58,885 bases of DNA from Labilithrix sp. (GTDB lineage Bacteria > Myxococcota_A > Polyangia > Polyangiales > Polyangiaceae): positions 1 to 58,885 of the forward strand of contig JAHBWF010000032.1 in assembly GCA_019637105.1 (NCBI GenBank), written 5' to 3'. Both the position numbers and the translations under genes were made by a program. The notes under the pieces were generated by a model. That model had not been told where the DNA came from. It worked only from the letters and a program-made list of their open reading frames with translations, and did not search any database. Shown here piece after piece: positions 39,579 to 49,643 of this stretch (position 1 is its first letter; each line of letters begins with the position of its first letter).

Positions 39579-41045
39579 TCAGCCTTCGCCGCAGCGGAGG
39601 AGGCCCTCGGGCCCGAAGACGTCGGCCTTCATGACGGATCGGCCGAGCAGCATGCGCGCGCACTCCTGGACGCCCTCCGGGATCGCCGGGTGCGGGTGCA
39701 CGCACTCCTCGATGTCCCGGAGCGTCGCCCCCATGTGGATGAGGAACGCGATGCCCTGGATGGTGCTCGACGCCTGCGGTCCGACGACGCGCAGGCCGAG
39801 GAGCTTGTCGGAGTCCTTCGCGGCGAGGAGCTTCACGAAGCCGCGCGTCGAGCGCATCGCGACGTTGCGGCTCACGAGGCGGTTGCCGACGACGCCGACG
39901 CGGTAGCCGATCCCGAGCTCGCGCGCGCGCGTCTCGTTGATGCCGACGCTCGCGACCTCCGGGCGGAGGAACATGATCGCGCTGAGCGCCTCGTACTGGA
40001 TCGGGTGCGGCGAGAGGCCGAACATCTTCTCGACCGCGTAGCGCCCCTCGAGCTCCGCCACGTTGACGAGCGCGATGTCCATCGTGACGTCGCCGGCCGC
40101 CCAGATGTGCGGCGCGCTCGTCTGCGTCTCCTTCGCGACGACGCTCCCTCGCTCGACCTTCACGCCCGCCGCTTCGAGGCCGACGTCGTGGACGTTCGGC
40201 ACGCGCCCGACGGAGACGAGCGCCTTCTCGACGCGGATCGTCTCGCGGTGTCCGTCGGCGTTGGTGATGACGTACTCGACGCGCCCGTTCACCACCTCGA
40301 GGCTCTCGAGCCGCGACGAGCGGTGGATCGTGACGCCGGAGGCCTCGAAGCTCGCCGCGACCTGATCGGCGACGTCCTCGTCCTCGAACGGGAGGATCCG
40401 CGGCTGCCGATCGATGATGTGGATCTTCGTCCGCCCGAAGTTGGCGAACATCGTCGCGTATTCGCAGCCGATGACGCCGGCGCCGACGATCACCATGCTC
40501 TCCGGGAAGCTCGACCACGACTCGATGTGATCGCTCGTGACCACCGCGTCGCCGTCGACCACGATCCCGTCGGGGATCCGCGGGCGCGAGCCGGTGGCGA
40601 CGAGGAAGCTCTTCGCCTCGACCCTCTCGCGCGTCCCGTCGCCCTTCGTCACCTCGACGGCGCTCGGCGACACGAAGCGGGCCTCGCCCCGCGACAACGT
40701 CACCACCCCGCCGCGCGGCGAGGGCCTCGAGAGCGCCTCGAGCTGGCGGTCGAGGATCGACCGCCGCTCCGCGACCGCCGTCCGGACCGACTCGATCACC
40801 GAGGCGTAGCTCACCTCGACGCCGCCCGGCGCGCGGTAACCGCGATCGGTGAGCCGGGCGATCGAGTAGTCGTTCGACAGGTGCCACATCGTCTTCGAGG
40901 AGAGCGCGCCCGCGTGGATCCCGGCGCCCCCCGTCCGGTCGCGCTCGACGAGCAGGACCCGCTTTCCGAGATCGTGCGCGCGCATCGCGGCCGCATACCC
41001 GGCCGGCCCGGCCCCGAGCACGCACAGGTCCCAGGCGCTCGTCAT
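39579..41045 (-). CDS. Lpd/SthA-like FAD oxidoreductase lacking the redox disulfide
   Basis: A 488-aa flavoprotein of the class I pyridine-nucleotide disulfide oxidoreductase fold. It has the FAD GxGxxG (LCVLGAGPAGYAAAMRAHDL), the NAD(P) site (VIVGAGVIGCEYATMFANFG), the second FAD motif (IWAAGDVT) and the interface His region HPHPAIPEG. At the redox site, residues 39-51 read GGAGIHAGALSSK, where Lpd has GGTCLNVGCIPSK, so both cysteines are gone. It cannot act as a dithiol reductase. Direct hydride transfer, as in soluble transhydrogenase (SthA) or quinone reductase, is the likely chemistry. It lies 88 nt upstream of the ABC gene on the same strand. Confidence 0.92.
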   Translation of the reverse strand: MTSAWDLCVLGAGPAGYAAAMRAHDLGKRVLLVERDRTGGAGIHAGALSSKTMWHLSNDYSIARLTDRGYRAPGGVEVSYASVIESVRTAVAERRSILDRQLEALSRPSPRGGVVTLSRGEARFVSPSAVEVTKGDGTRERVEAKSFLVATGSRPRIPDGIVVDGDAVVTSDHIESWSSFPESMVIVGAGVIGCEYATMFANFGRTKIHIIDRQPRILPFEDEDVADQVAASFEASGVTIHRSSRLESLEVVNGRVEYVITNADGHRETIRVEKALVSVGRVPNVHDVGLEAAGVKVERGSVVAKETQTSAPHIWAAGDVTMDIALVNVAELEGRYAVEKMFGLSPHPIQYEALSAIMFLRPEVASVGINETRARELGIGYRVGVVGNRLVSRNVAMRSTRGFVKLLAAKDSDKLLGLRVVGPQASSTIQGIAFLIHMGATLRDIEECVHPHPAIPEGVQECARMLLGRSVMKADVFGPEGLLRCGEG

Positions 41046-41131
41046 CGTTTCCGCTCCTCCTGCAATGGCAAACTCCGTGACGACGGACCGCGACAGGATA
41101 GACGCGGCCTCGGCTGCTAGGATAGCTCGCC

Positions 41132-41788
41132 GTGTCCCTCGCCTCCTCAGAGTCCGCTCCGGCCATCGATCCGGCGTTCGCCGGCGATCCGTCGTGGCGC
41201 GTGACGCGCGAGCTCCGCGACGGGACGCACGTCGTCCTTCGCCCGGTCACGCCGGACGACCGCGAGGAGCTTCGACGCGGCTTCCTCGCGCTGTCGCCGG
41301 AGTCGCGCTACTTCCGCTTCCTCCACGTCGGGGCGATCCCCACCGAAGAGCTCCTCTCGTACCTCACGTCGGTCGATCAGCGCGACCACGTCGCGATCGG
41401 CGCGACGATCGAGTCGCCGGACCTCAAGACCGAGCGCGGCGTCGGGATCGCGCGCTTCGTCCGCCTCGAGGGCTCGGCGCACACCGCCGAGGCCGCGATC
41501 ACCGTCGCCGACGACATGCACCGTCGCGGGGTCGCCACCGTCCTGCTCCGCGAGCTGCTCCGCGCCGCGAGGGTCCGAGGCATCCGCACGCTGCGCGCGG
41601 AGGTCCTCGCCGACAACGACACGATGCGCGCGATCCTCGAGCGCGCGGGCGCCGTGAAGGTGCTCGCCGAGTCCGGCGAGGGCACGATCGCCTACGACCT
41701 CGCGATCGGGGACGAGCGCGAGAAGCCGTCGCTGTTCGACGTCCTCCGCGGCGCCGCCGAGACGATGGCGCTCCGCTTCCGCCGCTGA
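41132..41788 (+). CDS. GNAT-family N-acetyltransferase
   Basis: A 218-aa protein starting at a GTG (41132). The GNAT fold is seen as THVVLRPVTPDDREELRRGF, SPESRYFRFLHVGAIPTEEL, VGIARFVRLEGSAHTAEAAI and the acetyl-CoA pyrophosphate loop DDMHRRGVATVLLRELLRAA, then LRAEVLADNDTMRAILERAG. It resembles the GNAT domain of Pat-type protein acetyltransferases without their CoA-synthetase domain. The substrate is unknown. AGGATAG occurs twice in the 50 nt upstream (41085 and 41117). It is divergent from the flavoprotein gene. Confidence 0.9.
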   Translation: MSLASSESAPAIDPAFAGDPSWRVTRELRDGTHVVLRPVTPDDREELRRGFLALSPESRYFRFLHVGAIPTEELLSYLTSVDQRDHVAIGATIESPDLKTERGVGIARFVRLEGSAHTAEAAITVADDMHRRGVATVLLRELLRAARVRGIRTLRAEVLADNDTMRAILERAGAVKVLAESGEGTIAYDLAIGDEREKPSLFDVLRGAAETMALRFRR

Positions 41789-41829
41789 GGGCTCCTCCGC
41801 CGCCGAACGCTCCGCGCCGCCGCGGGCGG

Positions 41830-43056
41830 TCAGCGCCGCTTGCGCCGGAGGCTCGCGAGCGCGAGCAGGCCGAGCACGACGGAGGCGCCGCCGAGGCGCC
41901 CGCCGCCCGGCGCGGACGCGCAGCCGCCGGCGCTCGGGGGCGGCTCCACCTTGGGCGCGCGACAGACCATCGCGTCCCCTTCGGCGGTGCAGACCTCGCC
42001 CTCGACGCTGCACGTCTCGGTGGCCGAGCAGTCCTCGGCGCACGTCGCCGCGCCGTCCGCGTCCGGATCGGCGAGGCAGAGCGCCGATCGGCACTCGTCG
42101 GCGCTCTCGCACGCGGCCTTCGGCTTGAGCTTACGCGGATCGGGGCCGCCCTCGATCCAGGGCTCGGCCTCGGCGAGCTCGTACCCCTTCAGGAGCATGT
42201 CCTTGAACGGCGCGATCTTCGTGTAGAGGTTCCTGCCGTCGATGCACGCGGCCGCGGGGTCGCGGTTGTCCTGACCGACCTGCGCGTTGCCGCCGCGCGA
42301 GACGACGCCGACGACGGCGTTCGTCTCCTGCGCGAACGCCGGGCCGCCGCTGTCGCCGGAGCAGATCGACTCGCCGACCTCGAACTCGTTCGGCGGCACG
42401 TTGCCCCGCCCGTCGTCGGGCCCGACCTTGGTGATCGCGACGTTCTTTCGTTGCTGCCGCCGGTCCGGCTGGGGGGTCTTCTCGGTGACGCCCCAGCCGA
42501 CCGCGGTGATCAGCTCGCCGACCTCGACGTCGGCGTCGAGGCGGACGGGCGCGATCTGCGCGTCCTCGACGTCCTTCTCGAGGACGACGAGCGCGATGTC
42601 CTGGTTGCAGAGGTTCTTCCCGCCGGCGTCGAGGATCCGCTTGCCCCGCCCCGCCGGCGTGACCTGGCCCCGGCCGAAGTCCGGGCGCTCCCTGCCCGTG
42701 AACACGTACATCGTGTTCGCCTTGTGGTTCTTCCGGATCGCCCCCGCCACGATGGGCTCGCCGTCCGAGGTGCACGCCGCGTAGGCGTCGGTGTCGCCGA
42801 CGCAATGACGCGCGGTGAGCACGAGCCGCGGAGCGAGGAGGGTGCCCGTGCACTGGCCGAACCCGCCGCTCGTCGGATCGTAGTGGATGAGGAGGACGAC
42901 CGCGTCCTGCGAGGCGTCCGACGCCTTGCCCTTGATGACCGCGCTCGACGCCGTGCTCACGCGCTCGTCGAGCTCCCCCGAGCTCGACGACGAGCAAGCG
43001 ACGACGCAGGAGAGGAGCGACAACGTGAGGGCGGGAAGCGCGCGGTTCGCGATCAT
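41830..43056 (-). CDS. Secreted trypsin-like serine protease with MYXO-CTERM-type tail
   Basis: A 408-aa protein from the ATG at 43056, with a lipoprotein-like signal (LSLLSCVVACSSSSSG). The S1 domain has the full triad: His84 (LTARHC), Asp153 (NQDIALVVLE) and Ser236 (SGDSGGPAF). A Cys-rich segment follows (CESADECRSALCLADPD; CSVEGEVCTAEGD). The C-terminus GGCASAPGGG, then a hydrophobic helix (GASVVLGLLALASL) and RRKRR, matches the MYXO-CTERM sorting signal, in which a Cys before the helix is processed for surface anchoring. Target proteins are unknown. Confidence 0.93.
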   Translation of the reverse strand: MIANRALPALTLSLLSCVVACSSSSSGELDERVSTASSAVIKGKASDASQDAVVLLIHYDPTSGGFGQCTGTLLAPRLVLTARHCVGDTDAYAACTSDGEPIVAGAIRKNHKANTMYVFTGRERPDFGRGQVTPAGRGKRILDAGGKNLCNQDIALVVLEKDVEDAQIAPVRLDADVEVGELITAVGWGVTEKTPQPDRRQQRKNVAITKVGPDDGRGNVPPNEFEVGESICSGDSGGPAFAQETNAVVGVVSRGGNAQVGQDNRDPAAACIDGRNLYTKIAPFKDMLLKGYELAEAEPWIEGGPDPRKLKPKAACESADECRSALCLADPDADGAATCAEDCSATETCSVEGEVCTAEGDAMVCRAPKVEPPPSAGGCASAPGGGRLGGASVVLGLLALASLRRKRR

Positions 43057-43326
43057 GCGGTCCTTCGGGATGGGGGGAGAGGAGCGGGCTCCGGGGCGGA
43101 GGGAGCGGCGAACCAAACCGCTAGTTCGCGCCGGCGGCAAGGGCGATTGCCGGCCGAGACGGAACGCGGACGCCTCGGCCGAGGCCGGGCGCCCTCGAGC
43201 CCGGGACGACGCGGTCTCCGCGGCGCTTCCTCCGGGCCGCATCGCCTGCGCAGCGCCTCGCCACGCCGGTGGAAAGATCCGTCCCCGGCGTTCGACGCGC
43301 CGCCGTGAGCAAGACGCACGAACGAC

Positions 43327-43360
43327 GACGCGGCGGCGCGTCCCTCCGCGCCGCCGCGTC
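43327..43360 (-). terminator. Perfect 14-bp GC hairpin downstream of the NlpC/P60 gene
   Basis: GACGCGGCGGCGCG (43327-43340) and CGCGCCGCCGCGTC (43347-43360) form a perfect 14-bp stem with a 6-nt loop, starting about 40 nt after the stop of the minus-strand NlpC/P60 gene. No U-tract follows (CGTCGTTCG). It is the strongest simple hairpin seen in the window. Confidence 0.6.
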
Positions 43361-43362
43361 AC

Positions 43363-43383
43363 CTCCACGCCCGAGGCGTGGAG
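43363..43383 (-). terminator. Second hairpin after the NlpC/P60 stop
   Basis: CTCCACGCC (43363-43371) and GGCGTGGAG (43375-43383) form a perfect 9-bp stem with a 3-nt loop, 15 nt after the NlpC/P60 stop codon and 2 nt before the larger hairpin in transcript order. The pair looks like a tandem terminator or an mRNA 3' end protector. Confidence 0.5.
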
Positions 43384-43398
43384 CGCCGGTCGTCGGGC

Positions 43399-44367
43399 TC
43401 AGAAGCCCGAGCGCCGGATGGCCTTGTAGCCGGAGAACGTACGTGCGTTGTACACGCATCCGTAGGCGCAGCCGCGGCACTCGTAGACGGTGGGGGCGCC
43501 CCAGGCGTCGCCCTTCTCGTAGATCACGACGTGACCCGAGCCCCCGCTGCGGTAGACGAGCGCGTCGCCGGTGCGGAGCGAGCCGCGGGAGATGACCGAC
43601 CAGAGGCCCGCGCGGCTGACGTTGAAGTCGGCGGTGCTGTACGGGTGCGAGTTGACCGAGAGCGTCTTGTTGCCGTACTGCCACGCCTTCGCGACGAGGC
43701 CGGAGCAGTCCGCGCCGTAGCTGCCCGTGTGCGTGCAGGACGGGCAGCTCCCGCGGCACGTCCCCTTCGTGCTCGCCGTCGGCCCCGACGCGAGCCAGGC
43801 GCCGCCGCCCCAGTAGTACGAGAAGCCGACCGCCGCCTTGGCGCGCGCGATGGTGTTCGCGGGCGACGCGGGACCGTCGACGCTCACCGCGCCGGTCGTG
43901 CCGCCGCTGCCCGTGTCCGACACGGGCTTGAGGTAGTTCGAGTGGGCGTAGCCGGTGATGCCGTTGTAGCTGACGTTGTAGAAGCTGTTCGTCAGCGTCC
44001 CCGAGACGAGCGACACCGTCGTCCCCGACGGGATGACCGCGAGGATGGCGGAGCTCGTGGTCGCGCTCTTGCGCAGGTTCACGTTCGCGCTCGTGCGGGC
44101 CTTGGTGTACCCGGCCATCATCGTCGAGGCGTCGGGGAGCGCCGGGAGCGAGTCGTCCGCGCCGACGAGCGGAGCGTCGTCGAGCCCGATGTCTCCGATG
44201 TCCCCGACGTCTCCTACATCCCCCTCGAGGTCCTCACCCGGATCGAGCTCGGCGCCCATCGTCTCCCCCGTGCTGCCGCCTTCTGCGATGGGGTCCGACG
44301 TCGGCCCACAGCCTGCAGCAACGGCGACGGCGAGACCTGCGATGATGGCAACGAGGAGCGAACGCAT
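43399..44367 (-). CDS. SH3b-NlpC/P60 cell-wall hydrolase lipoprotein
   Basis: A 322-aa lipoprotein (MRSLLVAIIAGLAVAVAAGC, lipid Cys20). A very acidic Gly-Asp tract follows (GDVGDVGDIGDIG, residues about 49-61). An SH3b domain lies at about 86-148 (ANVNLRKSATTSSAILAVIP; GITGYAHSNYLKP). The NlpC/P60 domain lies at about 170-310, with catalytic Cys221 (GADCSGLV) and His279 (SGHVVIYE). An inserted Cys cluster (CRGSCPSCTHTG) and another near the end (CRGCAYGC) suggest disulfides. These enzymes cut peptide cross-links in peptidoglycan. In a predator it may act on prey or on its own wall. Confidence 0.93.
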   Translation of the reverse strand: MRSLLVAIIAGLAVAVAAGCGPTSDPIAEGGSTGETMGAELDPGEDLEGDVGDVGDIGDIGLDDAPLVGADDSLPALPDASTMMAGYTKARTSANVNLRKSATTSSAILAVIPSGTTVSLVSGTLTNSFYNVSYNGITGYAHSNYLKPVSDTGSGGTTGAVSVDGPASPANTIARAKAAVGFSYYWGGGAWLASGPTASTKGTCRGSCPSCTHTGSYGADCSGLVAKAWQYGNKTLSVNSHPYSTADFNVSRAGLWSVISRGSLRTGDALVYRSGGSGHVVIYEKGDAWGAPTVYECRGCAYGCVYNARTFSGYKAIRRSGF

Positions 44368-44559
44368 GGACGGCTGCACGAGCAAGGGACGAACCAAAAC
44401 GCCACGACTTCTCCCCGCGTCGCGAGCGCGCACGCTGGGTGAAACTTTGCTCTCGTCGGCGCTGTTTCTTCCTCCCTCGTCCCACAACCTGCGAAGTCCG
44501 GGTCGCGTCGTGTCACGATCCGCCTCGCGCGTCTTCGCGCTAGGCTCGCGAGGACCGAC

Positions 44560-45630
44560 GTGGTGAAGACGCGTACCAGGCAGCTCGCGATCATGGTGGC
44601 CATTGCTGCGCTGGCGGCGGTGGCGTGGGTAGCGATCTCGCGCGATTCCTCACCTGTCCCTCCAACGCCGAGAGCGAACGAGGACGTCGCCGACGACACG
44701 CCTCCCGCCGACACCAGCGCGACCGCACCTGCATCGGCGCTTATCGAAGACCCGCCGCCCGCCGCCGCGGGCGACGACGAAGACGCGGGCGTCCTCGTCG
44801 CGGCGCGGTGGGGATCGCGGCGCGGCGAGCTCGGTCGGCTCCGCCCGCAGGAGGGCAACCCGGAGGGCCCGATGAGCTTCGCGCGCGCCGGAGACGATCT
44901 GCTCGTCCTCGATCAGGTCAACGCGCGCGTCGCGCGCTACGACGCGAAGGGGAACCTGCGCGGCACCTTCGACGCGACGGAGACGACGCAAGACATCGCC
45001 GTCGCGAAGGACGGGACCGTGGCGCTGCTCGATCGACTCGTCGACAAGACGGTGCGGCTCGTCGACAAGGACGGGCGCGCGATCGGGACGCTCCCGCTCC
45101 CGGAGGACCGCGTCGGCGATCCGGGGCTCGTGACGGGCGTGTTCGTCGACGGCAAGGACGTCTACGTCGAGAAGGAGCACGGCGCACTCGCGCGCATCGG
45201 ATCGGTCGACGGCAGCCCCGCGGAGCCGGCGCTCCTCACCGGGCGGCCGAGCAAGGACGGCGCGCTCCTGCTCATGGCCACGCTCTCGCCGCCCGAGGCC
45301 GTCGTGACGCTCAACGCGTTCGATCGCAAGCTCGGCTCGCTGCGCTTCGCGCGGGCGATCCAGTTCCCGCGCCCGGCGCGGCAGGTGACGCTCCTCGACA
45401 CGGACATGCGCGGCACGATCTACCTCGGCGTCCTCGGGGGCAGCCCGCAGATGGTCCAGATCGCGTGCCTCGATCCGGGCGACGGCCACGCGATCGGGCG
45501 CGTCGCGGTGCCCACGAGCGACACCCCGGAGGAGTCGTTCCGCGATTTCTCGGTCGGCGACGACGGGACGATCGTCCTCGCGCTCCGGACGGAGGACGGC
45601 GTCGAGTACCGCAGCGCCCGCTGCCCGTGA
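44560..45630 (+). CDS. Membrane-anchored beta-propeller-like protein
   Basis: A 356-aa protein from a GTG (44560) with an N-terminal membrane anchor (QLAIMVAIAALAAVAWVAIS), then an Asp/Pro/Ala linker and about 270 residues of repeating short strands: DDLLVLDQVNARVARYDAKG, QDIAVAKDGTVALLDRLVDK, KDVYVEKEHGALARIGSVDG, DFSVGDDGTIVLALRTEDG. This is the pattern of NHL/WD-type beta propellers. There is no catalytic motif. It is likely a periplasmic scaffold or sensor; the function is unassigned. Confidence 0.85.
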   Translation: MVKTRTRQLAIMVAIAALAAVAWVAISRDSSPVPPTPRANEDVADDTPPADTSATAPASALIEDPPPAAAGDDEDAGVLVAARWGSRRGELGRLRPQEGNPEGPMSFARAGDDLLVLDQVNARVARYDAKGNLRGTFDATETTQDIAVAKDGTVALLDRLVDKTVRLVDKDGRAIGTLPLPEDRVGDPGLVTGVFVDGKDVYVEKEHGALARIGSVDGSPAEPALLTGRPSKDGALLLMATLSPPEAVVTLNAFDRKLGSLRFARAIQFPRPARQVTLLDTDMRGTIYLGVLGGSPQMVQIACLDPGDGHAIGRVAVPTSDTPEESFRDFSVGDDGTIVLALRTEDGVEYRSARCP

Positions 45631-45652
45631 GCGCGGCCCCGCGCGAGGGCCC

Positions 45653-46654
45653 TCAGCGCGGTCGTCCGAGCGCCCACGTCGCGGCGCGCGCGACCGCCCG
45701 CGCCACCTGCACGCGCTTGCTCGCCGGGCCCACGGCCGCCTCGCCTCCGGCCGCGAAGGCGTCGAGCCACGCCTCCGCCGGCTCGCGCGCGAGCACGCCG
45801 CCGAGGTCGAACAGCGTGAGCCGGTCGCACCCCGCGGCGCGCGCGATCGCGGCGTCCTCCGCGAGCTCCCTCGGATGGCGGTAGGTCGGCTCGTCCTCGA
45901 GCGCTCCGGTCCCGACGCAGCCGAGCGAGATCCCGGCGGCGGATCCCCAGCGACGGACCGCGCGGGCCGTCGCGGCGGCGAGCAGGGCCGTGACGTCGCG
46001 GCGACGGAGCGTGCGCCGCGACCAGCCCTCGAGGAGCGACGTGTACATCATCACGCTGACGTGCCCCGCTCCGAGCGCGTCGACCGGCGTGCCGAGGAGC
46101 GACTGCCACTCCCGTCCGCCAGGGCGGTCGAGCGCGACGAGCGGCCACACGGCCGTCGACGTCGCGATCCCGCGCGCGTGGATCTCGGCGACGGCGCGGC
46201 CCAGCGCGCGCGACGCCGCGTCGAACGCCGGCGTCGCCGAGCGGACGAGGCCCGACGCGAGCCCGGCGAGGCCCGCGGGCGCGGGCGGCTCGCGGCTCCC
46301 CATCGACGCGAGCGCGCGGGCGTGCGCGAACGGCGGCTCGAGGTCGAAGAGGACGTCGCGCGGCGGCGTCCCCGCCGCCTCGAGCGCGTCGCACACCGAG
46401 AGCGCCAGGCGGCAGAACTGCGGCGCGTTGTGGACGCTCGCCCAGCGCCCGTCGTCGTCGGAGAGCATCGGCCACACCGAGAGCGGCACGCCGCCGTCGC
46501 GGAGGGCGCGCGCGACGCGCGGCAGCTCGGGCTCGTCCCACGGCCGCACCGCGAGCACCAGCTCGAGGCGATAGCGCGCGAGCAGCGCGATCGTCCGCGG
46601 GCGGACGAGGTCGGCGTAGGGGAGCGTCTCGCTGTAGACGCGGCGAGTCTCCAT
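45653..46654 (-). CDS. Uncharacterised protein, possible TIM-barrel hydrolase-like
   Basis: A 333-aa cytoplasmic protein starting at the ATG at 46654. It alternates strands and helices (IALLARYRLELVLAVRPWDE; VPLSVWPMLSDDDGRWASVH; DVLFDLEPPFAHARAL; GIATSTAVWPLVALDR; HVSVMMYTSLLEGWSRR; CDRLTLFDLGGVLARE), which suggests a TIM barrel with acidic residues at strand ends (FDLEPP, FDLGG) as in glycoside hydrolases. I cannot place it in a family. It is divergent from a glycosyltransferase 89 nt away, so a joint role in glycan metabolism is possible. Confidence 0.8.
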   Translation of the reverse strand: METRRVYSETLPYADLVRPRTIALLARYRLELVLAVRPWDEPELPRVARALRDGGVPLSVWPMLSDDDGRWASVHNAPQFCRLALSVCDALEAAGTPPRDVLFDLEPPFAHARALASMGSREPPAPAGLAGLASGLVRSATPAFDAASRALGRAVAEIHARGIATSTAVWPLVALDRPGGREWQSLLGTPVDALGAGHVSVMMYTSLLEGWSRRTLRRRDVTALLAAATARAVRRWGSAAGISLGCVGTGALEDEPTYRHPRELAEDAAIARAAGCDRLTLFDLGGVLAREPAEAWLDAFAAGGEAAVGPASKRVQVARAVARAATWALGRPR

Positions 46655-46743
46655 CGACGTACGTCTACATGATAGCGCCGGCGGGGCGTATGCTCGGCCC
46701 CCGGGACGTCGGTGGGGCGTCGAACGTCGAAGGGAGCTCGACT

Positions 46744-47820
<1,077 letters not shown>

Positions 47821-47884
47821 GCCGCCCCGCGGGGACGGCGAGATCTCTGGCCGAACTTCGGGCGACCGGCACTAATCTCCCGGC

Positions 47885-49606
47885 ATGACCTTCGCCGCGC
47901 CGCCGGGACCGATGCCCCCCACCTCGCTCGCCGACGTCGACGCGGCGATCGACGCGCTCCACGAGAAGAGGCGCGCGTGGCGCTCGGTCTCGCTCGAGGA
48001 GCGCGCGGCGCTGCTCGACCGCTGCGTCGCCGCCACGGCCGCGGTCGCCGAGAAGTGGGCCGACGTCGGCGCGCGCATCAAGGGGATCGAGCCGACCGAC
48101 GTCCTCGCGGGCGAGGAGTGGCTCGCCGGCGTGATGCCGACCGTCCGGAACGCGCGCCTCCTCGCCCAGGCCCTCCGCAGCCAGGGCCGGCCGCGGCCCG
48201 CGGCCACGCGGACGGGGCCCGGCGGGCGCACGATCGCGCGCGTGTTCCCGTCGACGCTCATGGAGCGCCTGATGTTCGCCGGGATCCACGCCGACGTGTG
48301 GATCGAGAAGGGCAAGCCGGCGTCGCAGGGGGCGATCTACCGTGACAGGGCCGGGTCCGGGCCCCCCGAGCCTCGCGTCTGCCTCGTGCTCGGCGGCGGC
48401 AACGTCTCGTCGATCCCGGCGATGGATGCGTTCTACAAGCTTTTCGTCGAGGACGAGCTGGTGCTCCTGAAGATGAACCCGGTCAACGAGGCGATCGGCC
48501 CCGTGCTCGCCGCCGCGCTCGCGCCGCTCGTCGACGCCGGCTGGCTCGCGATCGTCTACGGAGGCGCGGAGGTCGGCGCGCACGCCGCGGCGCACCCGAA
48601 GATCGGCTCGCTCCACGTCACCGGCTCCGACCGCACCTACGACGCGATCGTCTGGGGCGGCGCGTCGCCCGACGAGCGCGCGGCGCGGAAGGCCCGCCGC
48701 GAGCGCGCGAACGACAAGCCGTTCAGCGCGGAGCTCGGGTGCGTCACGCCCGTCCTGGTCGTGCCCGGGCCTTGGTCGCACGCGGACCTCCGCTTCCAGG
48801 CGCGCCACGTGGCGTCGATGGTGACGCAGAACGCGAGCTTCAACTGCAACGCCGGCAAGGTCGTGGTCGTGGCGAAGCAGTGGCTGCAGAAGGACGCGTT
48901 CCTCGCCGCGCTGCGCGAGGAGCTCGCCCGGACGCCGCCGCGCAAGGCCTACTACCCGGGCGCGCGCGAGCGCTACGCGGCCTTCCTCGAGCGCTACCCG
49001 CGCGCGGAGGTCGTCGGACGGACGTCGGACGCCGCCGACGACGTCGTCCCGTGGACGGTGATCCCCGACGTGTCCGCCGACGACTACGCGCTCCGCAACG
49101 AGGCGTTCTGCGGGATCGTCGCCGTGCACGAGCTCGGCGCCGCCGACGCCGCCGGCGCCTCGCCCGCCCGCTTCCTCGAGGAGGCGGTGAAGCTCGCCAA
49201 CGAGTCGTGCTGGGGCACGCTCTCGTGCTGCCTGCTCGTACACCCCGCGACCGAGGAGGCGCACGAGCGCGAGCTCGCCGAGGCGATCGACGCGCTCCGC
49301 TACGGGGCGATCGGCGTCAACGTGTGGCCGGGCGTGATCTACGGGCTCGTGTCGCCGACCTGGGGCGCGTACCCGGGTCACACGCCCGAGGACATCCAGT
49401 CGGGCACGGGCGTCGTGCACAACACCTGGCTCTTCGATCACCCGGAGAAGTCGGTCGTCAGCGCGCCGTTCCGCATCCGACCGACGCCGGCGTGGTTCGG
49501 CGACCACGAGAACCTGCTCGAGCTCGGCCGGCGCCTCGTCGACTTCGAGGCGGCGCCGTCGTGGGGCCGCTTCGCGAAGGTCGCGCTCGCGGCGCTGAAG
49601 GGGTAG
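47885..49606 (+). CDS. Aldehyde dehydrogenase family protein
   Basis: A 573-aa protein with the ALDH fold. The NAD(P)-binding part includes VCLVLGGGNVSSIPAMDAFY and LVLLKMNPVNEAIGPVLAAA. The general base lies in FSAELGCVTPVLV (Glu283) and the catalytic Cys in NASFNCNAGKVVVV (Cys321). The C-terminus has INVWPGVIYGLVSPTWGAYP. It is longer than usual ALDHs because of a 100-residue N-terminal extension and an insertion near 255-285. The surroundings of the Cys differ from common GQxC motifs, so it belongs to a divergent clade. The substrate is unknown. It is 64 nt after the glycosyltransferase. Confidence 0.9.
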   Translation: MTFAAPPGPMPPTSLADVDAAIDALHEKRRAWRSVSLEERAALLDRCVAATAAVAEKWADVGARIKGIEPTDVLAGEEWLAGVMPTVRNARLLAQALRSQGRPRPAATRTGPGGRTIARVFPSTLMERLMFAGIHADVWIEKGKPASQGAIYRDRAGSGPPEPRVCLVLGGGNVSSIPAMDAFYKLFVEDELVLLKMNPVNEAIGPVLAAALAPLVDAGWLAIVYGGAEVGAHAAAHPKIGSLHVTGSDRTYDAIVWGGASPDERAARKARRERANDKPFSAELGCVTPVLVVPGPWSHADLRFQARHVASMVTQNASFNCNAGKVVVVAKQWLQKDAFLAALREELARTPPRKAYYPGARERYAAFLERYPRAEVVGRTSDAADDVVPWTVIPDVSADDYALRNEAFCGIVAVHELGAADAAGASPARFLEEAVKLANESCWGTLSCCLLVHPATEEAHERELAEAIDALRYGAIGVNVWPGVIYGLVSPTWGAYPGHTPEDIQSGTGVVHNTWLFDHPEKSVVSAPFRIRPTPAWFGDHENLLELGRRLVDFEAAPSWGRFAKVALAALKG

Positions 49607-49607
49607 C

Positions 49608-49629
49608 GCGGGGCGCCGCGACGCCCCGC
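49608..49629. terminator. Hairpin between convergent ALDH and PEBP genes
   Basis: GCGGGGCG (49608-49615) and CGCCCCGC (49622-49629) form a perfect 8-bp stem around a 6-nt loop. It sits directly after the ALDH stop codon and 14 nt before the PEBP stop, so it could serve both. No U-tract. Confidence 0.5.
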
Positions 49630-49643
49630 CCCCGCCGCTCACT

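Larger units (their letters stand above)
43057..43398. other. 342-nt intergenic region between NlpC/P60 and protease genes
   Basis: No gene is supported. The end nearest the NlpC/P60 gene carries two consecutive perfect hairpins (43327-43360 and 43363-43383). The end nearest the protease gene should hold its promoter; GCGAACCAAACCGCTAGTT (43108-43126) is the only AT-richer patch seen. Confidence 0.45.
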
